This document shows positions 34,283-43,586 of a stretch of DNA of 64,000 nucleotides, piece by piece. A program made the translations under genes and the position numbers. The stretch comes from DAIDJD01 sp035485275. GTDB taxonomy: Bacteria > Oederibacteriota > JAJYGY01 > DAIDJD01. Within the stretch, counting starts at the first letter, position 1. The number at the start of each line of letters is the position of its first letter. The notes under the pieces are model-generated. The model was given only the letters and a program-made list of their open reading frames with translations, was not told the origin of the DNA and did no database searches. The DNA lies in assembly GCA_035485275.1 (NCBI GenBank), contig DATHOE010000021.1, forward strand, positions 1-64,000, read 5' to 3'.

Positions 34283-37200
34283 GCGAATTCAAGCTCTGCG
34301 AAACCGAGATCCCCCGCGGCCTCTCCGTGATCGAGGCTTCGGCCGGCACGGGCAAGACCTGGACCCTGGGGCACCTGCTGCCCAGGCTCCTCATCGACGG
34401 CCGCATCGACTCGATCGACCAGGCCCTCATGCTCAGCTACACCGAGGAGTCCACGCGCGAGCTGGCCGAGCGCGTCCGCCACTACCTGGGCGGCCTGGCC
34501 CAGCTCCTGCTGGACCAGGATCCCCACCCCTCCGCGTCCCCGGACCTGGCCGGCCTCATCCAAGCCGCGGCGGCCGCGGCCGCGCCGGACCAGGAGGGCC
34601 TGCGGCAGCTGCTCGAACTCCTGGCGAAAAAGAAGCCCGAGGCGCAGCCGCAATTGGTGCGCAACATCCTCAGGGCGCAGCTGGACTGCGACCGCCTGAG
34701 CGTGTCCACCATCCACGCCCTGTGCCAGCGCGTGCTCAGCGACGAGGGCTTCCTCTGCGGAACGCCCACGGGCTTCGAGGTGCTGCCCGACCTCTCGGAC
34801 CTGAAGCTGGAAGCCCTGCGCGACACCTGGCGTTCCCGGCTCGCCTCGGACCCGGCGCTGGCGGCCCTGGCGGTGCGCGAGGGCTGGAGGCTGGACCGGG
34901 ACCTCAAGGCCTGGAACCTGCTCGACCTCACCGACAGCGGGGTGCTGCACGGCGAACCCAAGGAACTCGACGCGGTGCTGGACGCCCTGCGCGGGGCCCT
35001 GGAACGCATGCGTGCCTCGGCCCAGGACCTGCTGAGCCTGGAACAGATCCTGGCCGGCGACGTCACCAAAAACAAAAAGGCCGAGGCCCTCGACGCCAAG
35101 GGACGCCTGCTCCTGCTGCAAGGCATGGACCCGGCTTTGCCGGGCTTCGAAGCCCTGGACCAGGTGGAGTGGCTGGGCTCCGCGGACGAATGCCTGCGCA
35201 AACGGATCAACAAGAATGTCGAGCCCGCGGAACGGATCCGGGCCCTGCCCCTGGTGGCGGCCGCCGGACTGGCTGCCCAGGCACTGCATGAGCTGGACTG
35301 GGCCTGGCGCAAGGAGGCCCTGGCCGCGGCCAAGGAGCGGCTGCGCAGGCGCCTGCTCAAGGCCAACGCCCTGTCCTTCAACGACCTCATCACGCGCCTG
35401 CACGAGGCCCTGCAGGGGCCCGCCGGGGGGCAGATCGCCGGGCGCCTGCGCAAGCGCTGGAAAGTGGCCCTGGTCGACGAAAGCCAGGACAGCGATCCGC
35501 GCCAGCTGGCCATCTTCGAGAAGATCTTCAACGCCCCGGCCGAGCTGGAGCAGTCCCTGGTGCTCATCGGCGACCCCAAGCAGTCCATCTACGGCTTCCG
35601 CGGCGCGGATATCGAAGCCTATGAGAACGCCCGCGACCGCCGGCCCAGGATCCTGGTCAGCGAGCTGGTCCGCACCCACCGCAGCGCCGAAGGCCTGGTG
35701 GCGGCGCTCAACCGTCTCTTCGACCTGCCCGATCCCCTGGGCAGCCCGAAGCTGCGCCTTCCCAAGGCCGAGGCCGTGAGGAGCGACGCCGAGCTGCCCC
35801 TGCCCGACGGGGAACGCGCGCGCCTGGTCGCGGCTTTGGTCGGCGAGGGGGACGCGCCGCTGTGGTCCCGGTCCGGCCGGCGCGTGCAAGGAGCCGCGGA
35901 GGCCGCGGCCCGGGCCGTGGCCGCGCTCCTCGGGAAAAAGGCCGGCCGGGAACGCGTGGAGCCCGGCCAATGCGCGGTGCTCACCCGCAGCAACACGCAG
36001 GCCCAGGCCGTGCGCGAGGCGCTCGGCAAGCTGGGCGTGGCCGCGGTGGTGCGCGACGACGAGGACGTCTTCGCGGGGGAGGAGGCCGCGGACCTGGCCC
36101 TGGTCATGCGGGCCGCCTTGAAGCCGGCGGCCAGGGGCTTCCGGCGCGCGGCCTTGGCCACGCGCATGCTGGGCTTCACGGCCGCGGACCTGGGCGGCCT
36201 GGACGAGGAGCGGGAGCGCGCATGGCAGCTCCGCTTTTCCTCCCTGGGCGACGCCTGGCGCCGCGGGGGGGTCGCGGCTTTCCTGGCGGCCCTGGACAAG
36301 GACGGCGGCCTGTCCAAGGCCCTGGCTTGCGGGCCTTTGGGCGAACGCCGGCTGACGGACCTGCGGCATCTGGGCGACGTCCTGCAGGCGGAGGAGGCCG
36401 CGCGGGGCCTGGCGCCGGACCGTTTGGTGGAATGGATGCAGGCCGCCATGGCCGGCGCCGGGGAAAGGGTGGCCCCGCCCCAGCGCCTGCAGCGCCTTGA
36501 AACGGATTCCTCCGCGGTGCAGGTGCTCACCATCCACCGCGCCAAGGGCCTTGAGTTCGACTACGTCTTCTGCCCCTTCCTCTGGACCGCGCGGGTTCCG
36601 AAAGCCGGGGAAATGAGGGTGGCCAAACTGGGGGGCAGGCGCGGCCTGGCCGACCCCTCCCATTTGAAGGGGGAGGACGCCGCAGCCCTGTGGGCCGAAG
36701 CCGGCTGGCTGAGCCTGGAGGAGGAGCTGCGCCTGGCCTATGTGGCCTTGACCCGCGCCCGGCGCAGGATCTGGCTGCTGGCCGGATACATCGGCTATTC
36801 CAAGGGCAACGCCATGGTCCCGCCCTCGGCCCTGGACTGGCTGCTGCGCCAGCCGCGCGAGGAAAGCCGGGAGGCCTGGTATGCGCGCATGGCTGAACAG
36901 AAAAAGCCCTTGTCCGCGTCCGGCTCCAAGCGCGCGCATCCCTATCTCTGCGAGCACGGCCAGCGCCTGGCCTGGCTGGCCCAGGATCCGCGCATCCAGT
37001 GGGAAGCGCTCAGCCTTGAGGGGAAGCCCTACCAGGCACCGCCGGCAGGAGTGGCCGAGCTCAGGCCTTCCTTGGCGCCGTCCCTGAAGCTGCGGGTCTG
37101 GAGGCTCACCAGCTACAGCGGGATTGTGCGCGGGCCCGGGCAAAGTCCGGACCGGGACGTGCACGACCGCGCGCGCGAGCCGGAACCCGCCGAGCGCACG

Positions 37201-37941
37201 GGCCCGGACGTGGCGCTGGCGGCCTTCGCCCGCGGAGCGGAAGCGGGCGAAGGCCTGCACCAGTTGCTGGAAGCCTGGAATTTCCAGGGCCCCGCGCCGG
37301 ACCTGGTCCGCCGTGTGCTCGAGCGCAACGGCTTGGCCAAGGCCACGCCCTTGTTGGAGGACCCGGTCCAGTGCGTGGAGGCCTTCCTGCCGGACTTGGC
37401 CGGCGCCCTGATCCCGGGCCTGGGAAGCCTGGCCCAGACAGCGGACCAGCCCGGCCTGTCCGAGTGGCACTTCGTCCTGCCCCTGGCCCAAGGCGGCCTG
37501 GATGGCCGGGCCTTGGCCGAGGTCTTTGCCGGACACCCTGACGCGCGCATGCGGGACTATGCCGCGTCCTTGAAGGGACTCGCGCCGGAAGCGGTGCAGG
37601 GCATGCTCCAGGGCTACATCGACCGCCTGGCGAGGAGAGGGAAGCTTTGGGCCGTGGTGGACTGGAAGAGCAACCACCTGGGGACCAAAGCCGCGGACTA
37701 CACCCAGGAAGCGCTGTGGGCCTGCGCGACGGCGGACCACTACGTGCTGCAGGTCCACCTGTACATGGCCGCCCTGCGCCGCTACCTCCTGCAAAGCGGG
37801 GGCGGGCACCGCGTGCACGGCGCGGCCCTGGCCTTCCTGCGCGGGATGCGGGCCGGGACCTCCGAGGGCATCCTGTTCTTCCCCGCGGACGAGGCCTTCC
37901 TGGCGCGCCTGGACGGGCTCTTCCTGGGAGGCGCGGCATGA
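34279..37941 (+). CDS. recB: Exodeoxyribonuclease V beta subunit (RecB), helicase-nuclease
   Basis: The product has 1220 residues. UvrD-type helicase motifs are seen in order: EASAGTGKTWTLGHLLPRLL (Walker A, near residue 23), SYTEESTRELAERV, VALVDESQDSDPRQLAIFEKIF, LIGDPKQSIYGFRGADIEAY, and VLTIHRAKGLEFDYVFCPF, then LRLAYVALTRARRRIWLL. The C-terminal nuclease has the catalytic AVVDWKSNHLG (near 1128), followed by QVHLYMAALRRYL. It unwinds 3'-5' and cuts DNA during double-strand break repair. The DESQD box replaces the more common DEFQD. Confidence 0.96.
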   Translation: MSEFKLCETEIPRGLSVIEASAGTGKTWTLGHLLPRLLIDGRIDSIDQALMLSYTEESTRELAERVRHYLGGLAQLLLDQDPHPSASPDLAGLIQAAAAAAAPDQEGLRQLLELLAKKKPEAQPQLVRNILRAQLDCDRLSVSTIHALCQRVLSDEGFLCGTPTGFEVLPDLSDLKLEALRDTWRSRLASDPALAALAVREGWRLDRDLKAWNLLDLTDSGVLHGEPKELDAVLDALRGALERMRASAQDLLSLEQILAGDVTKNKKAEALDAKGRLLLLQGMDPALPGFEALDQVEWLGSADECLRKRINKNVEPAERIRALPLVAAAGLAAQALHELDWAWRKEALAAAKERLRRRLLKANALSFNDLITRLHEALQGPAGGQIAGRLRKRWKVALVDESQDSDPRQLAIFEKIFNAPAELEQSLVLIGDPKQSIYGFRGADIEAYENARDRRPRILVSELVRTHRSAEGLVAALNRLFDLPDPLGSPKLRLPKAEAVRSDAELPLPDGERARLVAALVGEGDAPLWSRSGRRVQGAAEAAARAVAALLGKKAGRERVEPGQCAVLTRSNTQAQAVREALGKLGVAAVVRDDEDVFAGEEAADLALVMRAALKPAARGFRRAALATRMLGFTAADLGGLDEERERAWQLRFSSLGDAWRRGGVAAFLAALDKDGGLSKALACGPLGERRLTDLRHLGDVLQAEEAARGLAPDRLVEWMQAAMAGAGERVAPPQRLQRLETDSSAVQVLTIHRAKGLEFDYVFCPFLWTARVPKAGEMRVAKLGGRRGLADPSHLKGEDAAALWAEAGWLSLEEELRLAYVALTRARRRIWLLAGYIGYSKGNAMVPPSALDWLLRQPREESREAWYARMAEQKKPLSASGSKRAHPYLCEHGQRLAWLAQDPRIQWEALSLEGKPYQAPPAGVAELRPSLAPSLKLRVWRLTSYSGIVRGPGQSPDRDVHDRAREPEPAERTGPDVALAAFARGAEAGEGLHQLLEAWNFQGPAPDLVRRVLERNGLAKATPLLEDPVQCVEAFLPDLAGALIPGLGSLAQTADQPGLSEWHFVLPLAQGGLDGRALAEVFAGHPDARMRDYAASLKGLAPEAVQGMLQGYIDRLARRGKLWAVVDWKSNHLGTKAADYTQEALWACATADHYVLQVHLYMAALRRYLLQSGGGHRVHGAALAFLRGMRAGTSEGILFFPADEAFLARLDGLFLGGAA

Positions 37942-39572
37942 GCCTGCCCCTCCTGAATCTCCTGCGTTCCCGCTGGAACCTGGAAAGCGGCGTGCTTGAG
38001 GCCGCGGCGGACTTGGAAGCGGCCTGGGACCTGGGTCACACGGCCCTGCGCCCGCCCGAGGCCCAGGCCAAGGCCCTGAAGTCCTGCCTGGCCGTGGCCA
38101 AGGACGCGGCTTCCAAGGAGCCCCAGCCCCTGGTGTTCCACCACGGGCTGCTGCAATCCTGGCGTCACGCCCAAGCGGAGCGGGAAGTGGCCGGGGAGAT
38201 GGCCGCCTTGGCCCTGGCGCCCTCCGAGCCCGTGGGGGAAAGCCTTGAAGCCGCCTTCCTGGAGCTCTATCCCGAGCCCTCCGAGGACCAGGCCCGCGCT
38301 GTGCGCATCGGGCTCGACAAAAAGCTGGCCCTGGTCACGGGCGGCCCGGGAACCGGCAAGACCCACACGGTCGCGCGCATCTTGGCGCTCAAACTCCTGG
38401 CCCGTCCCGGATTGCGCTACGCGCTCTGCGCGCCCACCGGCAAGGCCGCCCAGCGCCTGGCCGAGTCCGTGGGCAGGGCCGCCGACCACTTGAGCGGCGC
38501 GGCCGCGGCCGCGGCGCCCCTGTTGCGTGAAGCGGGCGCGCATGCGGGCACCCTGCACCGTTTGCTGGAATGGCGCCCGGATGAGGACCGCTGCGGCCGC
38601 AACGCCGCCCGCCCCCTGGCCCTGGACCTGGTCATCGTGGACGAGGCCAGCATGCTGGACCTGATGCTGTGGCGCGCCCTGCTGCGGGCCCTGCCCGCGG
38701 GCGCCGGCCTGCTGGTGCTGGGCGATCCCTTCCAGCTGGCGAGCATCGAACCCGGCCGCGTCCTGGGCTCCCTTTTGGAGGCCGGCGCGGCCAAGCAGGC
38801 CCTGGCCGCCTGCGCCTGCGAGCTCAAGAAAAACCGCCGCTTCAGCCGGGAACGGGGCATCGGCGCCCTGGCCGCGAGCCTGCGCGCCCGGGCGGCCAAG
38901 GCCGGAAGCGCGGATGCGGTGCTGGCGGCCTGCCCCCTGGCCACGGCGCAAAGCGCGGAAGTCGCCCGCTACGGCCCGGAGGCCTTGGACCAGGCCCTGG
39001 ACTCCGTCTGGCCCAAGGTGCTCGCGCTGGCCCTGGCCACGGAAGCCGGGGCCGCGCTCCAGGCCCTGTCCGAACTGCGCGTCCTGTGCGCCCTGAACGA
39101 AGGACCCTGGGGAGTGGCGGGCCTGAACGAGCGCGTCCAAGGGCGTTTGGCCGGGGAAGGCCACTTGCGCACGGCCTATCCTGTCCTGGTCAGCGTCAAT
39201 GACCCGCACAGCGGACTGTTCAACGGCGATCTGGGTGTGCTGCTGCCCGGGGCGGGCGGGGGCAGGGCCGTTTTCCAAGGCCCCTCAGGCCTGGTGAGCC
39301 TGCCCGCGGCCCAGCTCCCCAGGCACCAGAGCGCCTGGGCCATGAGCGTGCACCGCTCCCAGGGCAGCGAATACGCGACGGTCCTGCTGGTTTTGCCGCC
39401 CGAGGCCGGCCTCACGGACAGGATCCGCGGCCTGCTGTCCCCGGAACTGCTCTACACCGCGGTCACGCGGGCCACGCGCAGCGTGCTGCTGTGCGCGGAC
39501 GAGGCCGCGCTGCGCGCGGCCTGCGAGCCGAAAGAGGCGCGCCTGACCGGCCTGTCCCTGTGGCTGGCTTAG
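37938..39572 (+). CDS. recD: Exodeoxyribonuclease V alpha subunit (RecD)
   Basis: The product has 544 residues. SF1B helicase motifs: LVTGGPGTGKTHTVARILAL (near residue 135), CAPTGKAAQRLAESV, DLVIVDEASMLDLMLW, LVLGDPFQLASIEPG, and the C-terminal WAMSVHRSQGSEYATVLLVLP with LLYTAVTRATRSVLLC. It is the fast 5'-3' motor of RecBCD. The N-terminal 100 residues, which contact RecC, are short and divergent. The start overlaps the recB stop by 4 bp, and a terminator follows 40 bp after the stop. Confidence 0.96.
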   Translation: MSLPLLNLLRSRWNLESGVLEAAADLEAAWDLGHTALRPPEAQAKALKSCLAVAKDAASKEPQPLVFHHGLLQSWRHAQAEREVAGEMAALALAPSEPVGESLEAAFLELYPEPSEDQARAVRIGLDKKLALVTGGPGTGKTHTVARILALKLLARPGLRYALCAPTGKAAQRLAESVGRAADHLSGAAAAAAPLLREAGAHAGTLHRLLEWRPDEDRCGRNAARPLALDLVIVDEASMLDLMLWRALLRALPAGAGLLVLGDPFQLASIEPGRVLGSLLEAGAAKQALAACACELKKNRRFSRERGIGALAASLRARAAKAGSADAVLAACPLATAQSAEVARYGPEALDQALDSVWPKVLALALATEAGAALQALSELRVLCALNEGPWGVAGLNERVQGRLAGEGHLRTAYPVLVSVNDPHSGLFNGDLGVLLPGAGGGRAVFQGPSGLVSLPAAQLPRHQSAWAMSVHRSQGSEYATVLLVLPPEAGLTDRIRGLLSPELLYTAVTRATRSVLLCADEAALRAACEPKEARLTGLSLWLA

Positions 39573-39608
39573 CGTTCGTCGTTTTGGGGCCGGAATTTTC
39601 GTCCAAAA

Positions 39609-39636
39609 GAAAAGGCCGCCCACGGGCGGCCTTTTG
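39609..39636. terminator. Intrinsic terminator after recCBD
   Basis: AAAAGGCCGCC, CACG, then GGCGGCCTTTT. It is symmetrical and could also act on the minus strand. Confidence 0.85.
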
Positions 39637-39734
39637 ACTGAGAGGAACAAAACAATGGGTGGATGGGACTTATTCCGTGTTGTGGACGCGTTGCCCGGAC
39701 CTTTTTCCCAAGCACCCAAAAAACAAGGAGCTGC

Positions 39735-40298
39735 TCAAGCGCCGGTATCCGGCATGGATGCGTCACTGAGGACGGGCTTTGTTTCCGCAGCTTTGGTCTC
39801 AGCGGTTTGTTCCGCGGGTTTCCCCGGGGCTGTCATGGGTGCCGGGGTCATGCAGCATGTTTCCAAATATGCTTCCAGCAGGTATTTTTCGCCGCGTCCT
39901 ATCCAGCGGGACACCACGATGGCGGCCGCGCAGAACAGGAAAACAATGGGCGTGATCAGCAGGGCGGGATGGCTGCGGTATGCGGCCTGGGAGGGCAGGA
40001 GGGTCCAGCCCACCCCGGCCAGGGTCAGGGTCAGGGCGAGGAAGAGGTATGGCTGCGGGCTGAAGTGCCCCAGGATGACGGAGCCCTCTTCGCGCTCCAG
40101 GACCACGCCGTGGAAGACCGGGGCGAGCGAATCCCGGTAGTTCCGAAGCTTTTTCAGGGTCAAGCGCGCGCCGTTCAGCGTGACGCTGACCGGCGGGACG
40201 CCGGCATACTCCTCCAGGAAGGCGTCGACCTCGGCGCTGTTTTTGAGCCTGCCCAGCAGGTCTGCCGGGCTGTAATTGGAAGTGAAGCGGTCTTCCAT
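39735..40298 (-). CDS. Membrane protein, uncharacterised
   Basis: The product has 187 residues. GGGGGA precedes the ATG. A soluble N-terminal part (SPADLLGRLKNSAEVDAFLEEYAGVPPVSVTLNGARLTLKKL) is followed by two transmembrane helices (YLFLALTLTLAGVGWTLL and ALLITPIVFLFCAAAIVV) and a Thr/Glu/Pro-rich tail. No known domain was recognised. It is convergent with recD and divergent from the next gene. Confidence 0.6.
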   Translation of the reverse strand: MEDRFTSNYSPADLLGRLKNSAEVDAFLEEYAGVPPVSVTLNGARLTLKKLRNYRDSLAPVFHGVVLEREEGSVILGHFSPQPYLFLALTLTLAGVGWTLLPSQAAYRSHPALLITPIVFLFCAAAIVVSRWIGRGEKYLLEAYLETCCMTPAPMTAPGKPAEQTAETKAAETKPVLSDASMPDTGA

Positions 40299-40433
40299 GC
40301 ATTCCCCCTTTGGAACGGCTTACACGATTATGCGCCAAAAAGGCCTCATCGGAAGCCTTTTTTCACGTTTCCCTGCAGGGGAGTCCGCGCTATCGTGGAT
40401 GGGAAGGCGATCAAGGGCCGGCGGGGGGACGAT

Positions 40434-40931
40434 ATGAGCGCGCGATTCATTGTGGATCTCATCCAGAACCTGGGCATCGCGGCCACGGCCGTGGGCCTGG
40501 TCATGGGCTATTTTGAATACCTGCGCCAGGGGCGCCAGCGCCGCGCGGAGAAGTACTTCGAATTGGTGCGTGATTTCTCGAAGTTCGACGCCATCCTCGA
40601 CCTCCTGCGCACGGACAGCCCGGCCCTGAAAAAGCTGAAGCCCTGGCAGCGCGAACGCTTCCTCGGCTTTTATGAGGACCTCGCCCTGCTGATCAATTCC
40701 AACCTGATCCAGGAGCACCTGGCCTTCTACACCTTCGGCTACTGGCTAGACGTGGCCTGGAACAGCAAGAACTTCTGGGAGGACCAGAAGAACAGGGAGG
40801 ACAGCTACTGGTTCCTCCTGCGCCAGCTCCATTTCCGCATGGAGGCGCAGCGCGACCGCTACAAGGCCTTTGTGGAGCGGCACGACCGCCGCGAGTCCTT
40901 CGGCAGCGTGCGAAGGACATTCAGGTTCTGA
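40434..40931 (+). CDS. Uncharacterised protein with N-terminal membrane anchor
   Basis: The product has 165 residues, with GGGGGGAC before the ATG. One N-terminal hydrophobic stretch (FIVDLIQNLGIAATAVGLVMGYFEYL) is followed by a charged helical region rich in aromatic residues (RAEKYFELVRDFSKFDAILDLL; FWEDQKNREDSYWFLLRQLHFR). The layout resembles DUF4760-like proteins, which have an anchor and a helical cytosolic part. That is only a similarity of design. The next gene follows after 7 bp and is likely cotranscribed. Confidence 0.6.
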   Translation: MSARFIVDLIQNLGIAATAVGLVMGYFEYLRQGRQRRAEKYFELVRDFSKFDAILDLLRTDSPALKKLKPWQRERFLGFYEDLALLINSNLIQEHLAFYTFGYWLDVAWNSKNFWEDQKNREDSYWFLLRQLHFRMEAQRDRYKAFVERHDRRESFGSVRRTFRF

Positions 40932-40938
40932 GGCTGCC

Positions 40939-41460
40939 ATGAGCACCCTTGCCTATCCCGGTGACGCCCGCTATGAGCCGTCCCTGCCGGCCTCCATCCT
41001 GTGGTTCCTGTCCGCGCTCCTGTTCCTCGCCTGCCTCTACCTGCCGGCGGAGCTGTTCGAATCCAGCAAGACCGTGGACCAGGGCTGGTTTTTCCTGGTC
41101 TTCGGCCCCTGCGGCCTGGTCTTTCCGTCCAAGCTGGGCCTGCTGGGCTGGCTGGCCAACCCCTTCTACCTCATGGCCCTGCTGCAGGCCCGCATCAGGG
41201 TCGGCTTTGTCTTCTTCCTTTTCGTGGGCCTAGCCCTCTTGGCGGCTTTTTTCAGCGTCCCCGTGTTCAACACTTATCCCGTGCCCGTGAACCAGGTCAT
41301 CGTGGGCGGCCCGGACCTGATGAGCCCCTTGGCCGGGTACTGGCTATGGCTGGCCGCCATGGTCGTGCTTTTGGTCAGCGGCCTTGTCCGCGCCGCGAAC
41401 CTGCGGGACCACGCCAACAGGATGGCGGGCTCCATCCCCCAGGTCGCGCACCGGCACTAG
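40939..41460 (+). CDS. Four-helix membrane protein, uncharacterised
   Basis: The product has 173 residues with four predicted transmembrane helices (SILWFLSALLFLACLYLPAEL, LGLLGWLANPFYLMALLQ, VGFVFFLFVGLALLAAFFSV, YWLWLAAMVVLLVSGLV). No family is recognised. Its stop overlaps the stop of the convergent reductase gene: TAG at 41458-41460 and the opposite stop at 41457-41459 share CTAG. Confidence 0.6.
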   Translation: MSTLAYPGDARYEPSLPASILWFLSALLFLACLYLPAELFESSKTVDQGWFFLVFGPCGLVFPSKLGLLGWLANPFYLMALLQARIRVGFVFFLFVGLALLAAFFSVPVFNTYPVPVNQVIVGGPDLMSPLAGYWLWLAAMVVLLVSGLVRAANLRDHANRMAGSIPQVAHRH

Positions 41461-42221
41461 AAGACGAATTTTGACGCCAAAAGCCCCAGCCGGGCCGGGT
41501 CCAGCTGTTCCGGGTAATTGAAATACACTTCCGATGTCACGCGTTCGTCCCGCAGTCCCAGCGCCATGAGCACTTCATACAATTCCACGACCATGTTGCC
41601 GTTGCCCACCAGATGGAAATGCAGGTTCCCCACCGGCCCCAGGAGCGCGGGCATACTCTCGGTGACGTGGCCCCGCAGGCCGGTCCAGGCCGCGTCCGGC
41701 CGGCTGAGGCTGAAGTGCCATTCGAAATTGGGGTGCTCGCGGGCCAGGGCACCCAGCTCCTCGCGCAGGCAGCAGTCCTGGGCCTCCCGGAAGCCCGCGA
41801 AGAGCTTGATGGGCAGCTTGAGGCCGCGGGCCAGGGCCATCTGGCTGAAGCCGAACAGCGGGCCGATGCCCGTGCCCGTGGACGCCAGCACGATGCCCTC
41901 GGCCAGGGGGTCCACTTCGCCCGAGATCGGATGGCCGCCCCTGCCGGCCAGCTGCATCTCCGATCCCGGAGACAAGCCCGCCATGCGGGGCGTCATGCGT
42001 CCCTGGGGGATCACGCGGTACAGGAATTCGAGGGTGCGTTTCTCCGGGTCCGCGCGGCTGACCGTGTACGCGTGCCGGTACGCATCCGCACCCTGCCTGA
42101 AGGAAAGGCCGACCACGGTGCCCGGCTCGTGGTCCAAGGGGCTTTGGCCCGGGACCTGGATCTTGAGCCAGCGGTTTCCGCGGCCCGCCGGGCTGTTTTC
42201 CAGAACGCTTACAAGACTCAT
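41457..42221 (-). CDS. Ferredoxin/flavodoxin-NADP reductase family oxidoreductase
   Basis: The product has 254 residues. The FAD domain contains GTVVGLSFRQGADAYRHAYTVSRA in place of the usual RxYS motif, and LSPGSEMQLAGRGGHP. The NADP domain contains IVLASTGTGIGPLFGFSQMAL, the hallmark GTGI(A/G)P loop, then KLFAGFREAQDCCLREEL and FHLVGNGNMVVELYEVLMALG. It ends in an aromatic residue, as Fpr-type enzymes do. It probably moves electrons between NADPH and ferredoxin or flavodoxin, and might feed the siroheme reductase at 7-8.8 kb (inference). Confidence 0.87.
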   Translation of the reverse strand: MSLVSVLENSPAGRGNRWLKIQVPGQSPLDHEPGTVVGLSFRQGADAYRHAYTVSRADPEKRTLEFLYRVIPQGRMTPRMAGLSPGSEMQLAGRGGHPISGEVDPLAEGIVLASTGTGIGPLFGFSQMALARGLKLPIKLFAGFREAQDCCLREELGALAREHPNFEWHFSLSRPDAAWTGLRGHVTESMPALLGPVGNLHFHLVGNGNMVVELYEVLMALGLRDERVTSEVYFNYPEQLDPARLGLLASKFVF

Positions 42222-42401
42222 GCAAACCCGCCTTCGGTGTTTTTTTGGTTTTGGTCCAAAGCTGTCAGGCAGTGTACTGGAAGCGCAGCGCCCCCGTTAC
42301 CCTAAAGGCCCCCGCAAAGAGGGCTTTGCGCCCCCGCGGAAGCTGGAGGAGAATATCAGCCGCCCCCGCATCCGCCCCCCGCGTCGGTGGAAAGGAACTC
42401 C

Positions 42402-42800
42402 ATGCAAGCGGTCCTCAAGAAGCTCTTTTTCAAGGGACAGGCCCCGGCCCTGGTGCTGAACGCGCCGCCCGAGGCCAAGGCCCTGGCCGCGGCCTTCGGC
42501 CCTGGCGCCCTGTCGAGGCCCAAGGGGAAGGCGGCCTTTGCGCTGGCCTACGCTGTGGACAAGGCCGCCGCGGCCAAGCTCGCCAAGGCCGCCCCGAAGT
42601 TCCTGGAGGAGGGGGCCCTGTTCTGGGTGGCCTACCCCAAGGGAAGCTCCAGGAAATACAAGGCCGACATCAACCGCGACACCTTGAATACGCTGATGGA
42701 AGGGTTTGGGTTCGACGGAGTTTCCTTGGTGGCTTTGGATGAGGACTGGTCGGCCATGCGCTACAAGGGGGGATCATGGATGTCCAAGCGGAAATCGTGA
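42402..42800 (+). CDS. Conserved small protein of unknown function
   Basis: The product has 132 residues, with AAGGA 8 nt before the ATG. It has repeated alpha/beta units (VLKKLFFKGQAPALVLNAPPEAKALAAAF; GALFWVAYPKGSSRKYKADINRDTL) and ends GVSLVALDEDWSAMRYKGGSW. I know similar proteins only as uncharacterised, often beside SRPBCC genes as here. The next gene starts 25 bp before this one ends. Confidence 0.7.
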   Translation: MQAVLKKLFFKGQAPALVLNAPPEAKALAAAFGPGALSRPKGKAAFALAYAVDKAAAAKLAKAAPKFLEEGALFWVAYPKGSSRKYKADINRDTLNTLMEGFGFDGVSLVALDEDWSAMRYKGGSWMSKRKS

Positions 42801-43213
42801 TAGAGCGTCCGGTCGCCCAGGTGGCGGCCTTCGCCAGCGACCCCACCAACGCCCCGCTTTGGTACGGCAAGATCACCGAGGTGAGCTGGGAAACGGCCTT
42901 GCCCTTCATGGTCGGGACCAGGATCGCCTTCGTGGCGAACCATTTGGGCAGGAAAATGGAATACACGTATGAGGTCAAGGAGTTCGTCGCCGGCAGCCGG
43001 CTGGTGATGGAAACCGACGAAGGCCCCGCCTGGATGCGCACGACCTACACATGGGAGCCGGCCGGCGAAGGCACCAGGATGTGCCTCAGGAACCAGGGCG
43101 AGTCCTCGGTTTTCGCCAAGCTGGCCGCGCCCCTGATGGAGGCGGCCATGAAGAGCGCGCTGTCCGAGGACCTGGCGAAGCTCAAGTCCGTGCTGGAAGC
43201 GGCGCCGAAATGA
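42776..43213 (+). CDS. SRPBCC (polyketide cyclase-like) protein
   Basis: The product has 145 residues. The start is the ATG after GGGGG and lies inside the preceding gene. The pattern VQAEIVIERPVAQVAAFASDPTNAPLWYGKITEVSWE is the classic Polyketide_cyc2 opening, followed by strands (VGTRIAFVANHLGRKMEYTYEVKEFVAGSRLVMETD) and a C-terminal helix (PLMEAAMKSALSEDLAKLKSVLE). It should bind a hydrophobic ligand. It sits between the small conserved protein and a cupin gene in an overlapping three-gene unit. Confidence 0.88.
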   Translation: MDVQAEIVIERPVAQVAAFASDPTNAPLWYGKITEVSWETALPFMVGTRIAFVANHLGRKMEYTYEVKEFVAGSRLVMETDEGPAWMRTTYTWEPAGEGTRMCLRNQGESSVFAKLAAPLMEAAMKSALSEDLAKLKSVLEAAPK

Positions 43214-43554
43214 AGGCCGACAAAGCCACGGCCGAGCACTACACCTGGGGGCACGGCTATGACGGCTGGCGCCTGGTGGACGGCCCCGAGCTCAGCGTGA
43301 TCCTTGAAAGGATGCCGCCGGGCGCCTCGGAGGAGCGGCACTACCACGGGAGCGCCCGGCAGTTTTTCTTCGTCCTGAAGGGCAGCGCCACCATCGAAGC
43401 CGGGTACGAAACCGTGGTCCTGGGGCCGCAGGAGGGGCTCGAGGTGGCTCCGGGGCTCGCCCACCGGATCTTCAACCGGTCCCACGAGGACCTTGAGTTC
43501 GTCGTTTATTCGAACCCTTCGACCCGGGGCGACCGGCACTTAAGCGAACCCTGA
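43210..43554 (+). CDS. Single-domain cupin protein
   Basis: The product has 114 residues, and the start overlaps the SRPBCC stop (ATGA). It has one cupin barrel: first motif ASEERHYHGSARQFFFVLKGSATIEAG with His-x-His and a distal Glu-like position, second motif GLEVAPGLAHRIFNRSHEDLEFVVYSNP with the late His. Metal-dependent small-molecule binding or catalysis is likely, but the ligand is unknown. Confidence 0.88.
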   Translation: MKADKATAEHYTWGHGYDGWRLVDGPELSVILERMPPGASEERHYHGSARQFFFVLKGSATIEAGYETVVLGPQEGLEVAPGLAHRIFNRSHEDLEFVVYSNPSTRGDRHLSEP

Positions 43555-43586
43555 CCCCCCTGTTTGTCCCCGCGCGGGCCGGCCCC

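Noticed and set aside
41457..41460. Convergent stops sharing CTAG as a sign of special regulation
   Set aside because: Four-base overlaps of stops are common in compact genomes, and nothing else supports regulation here.
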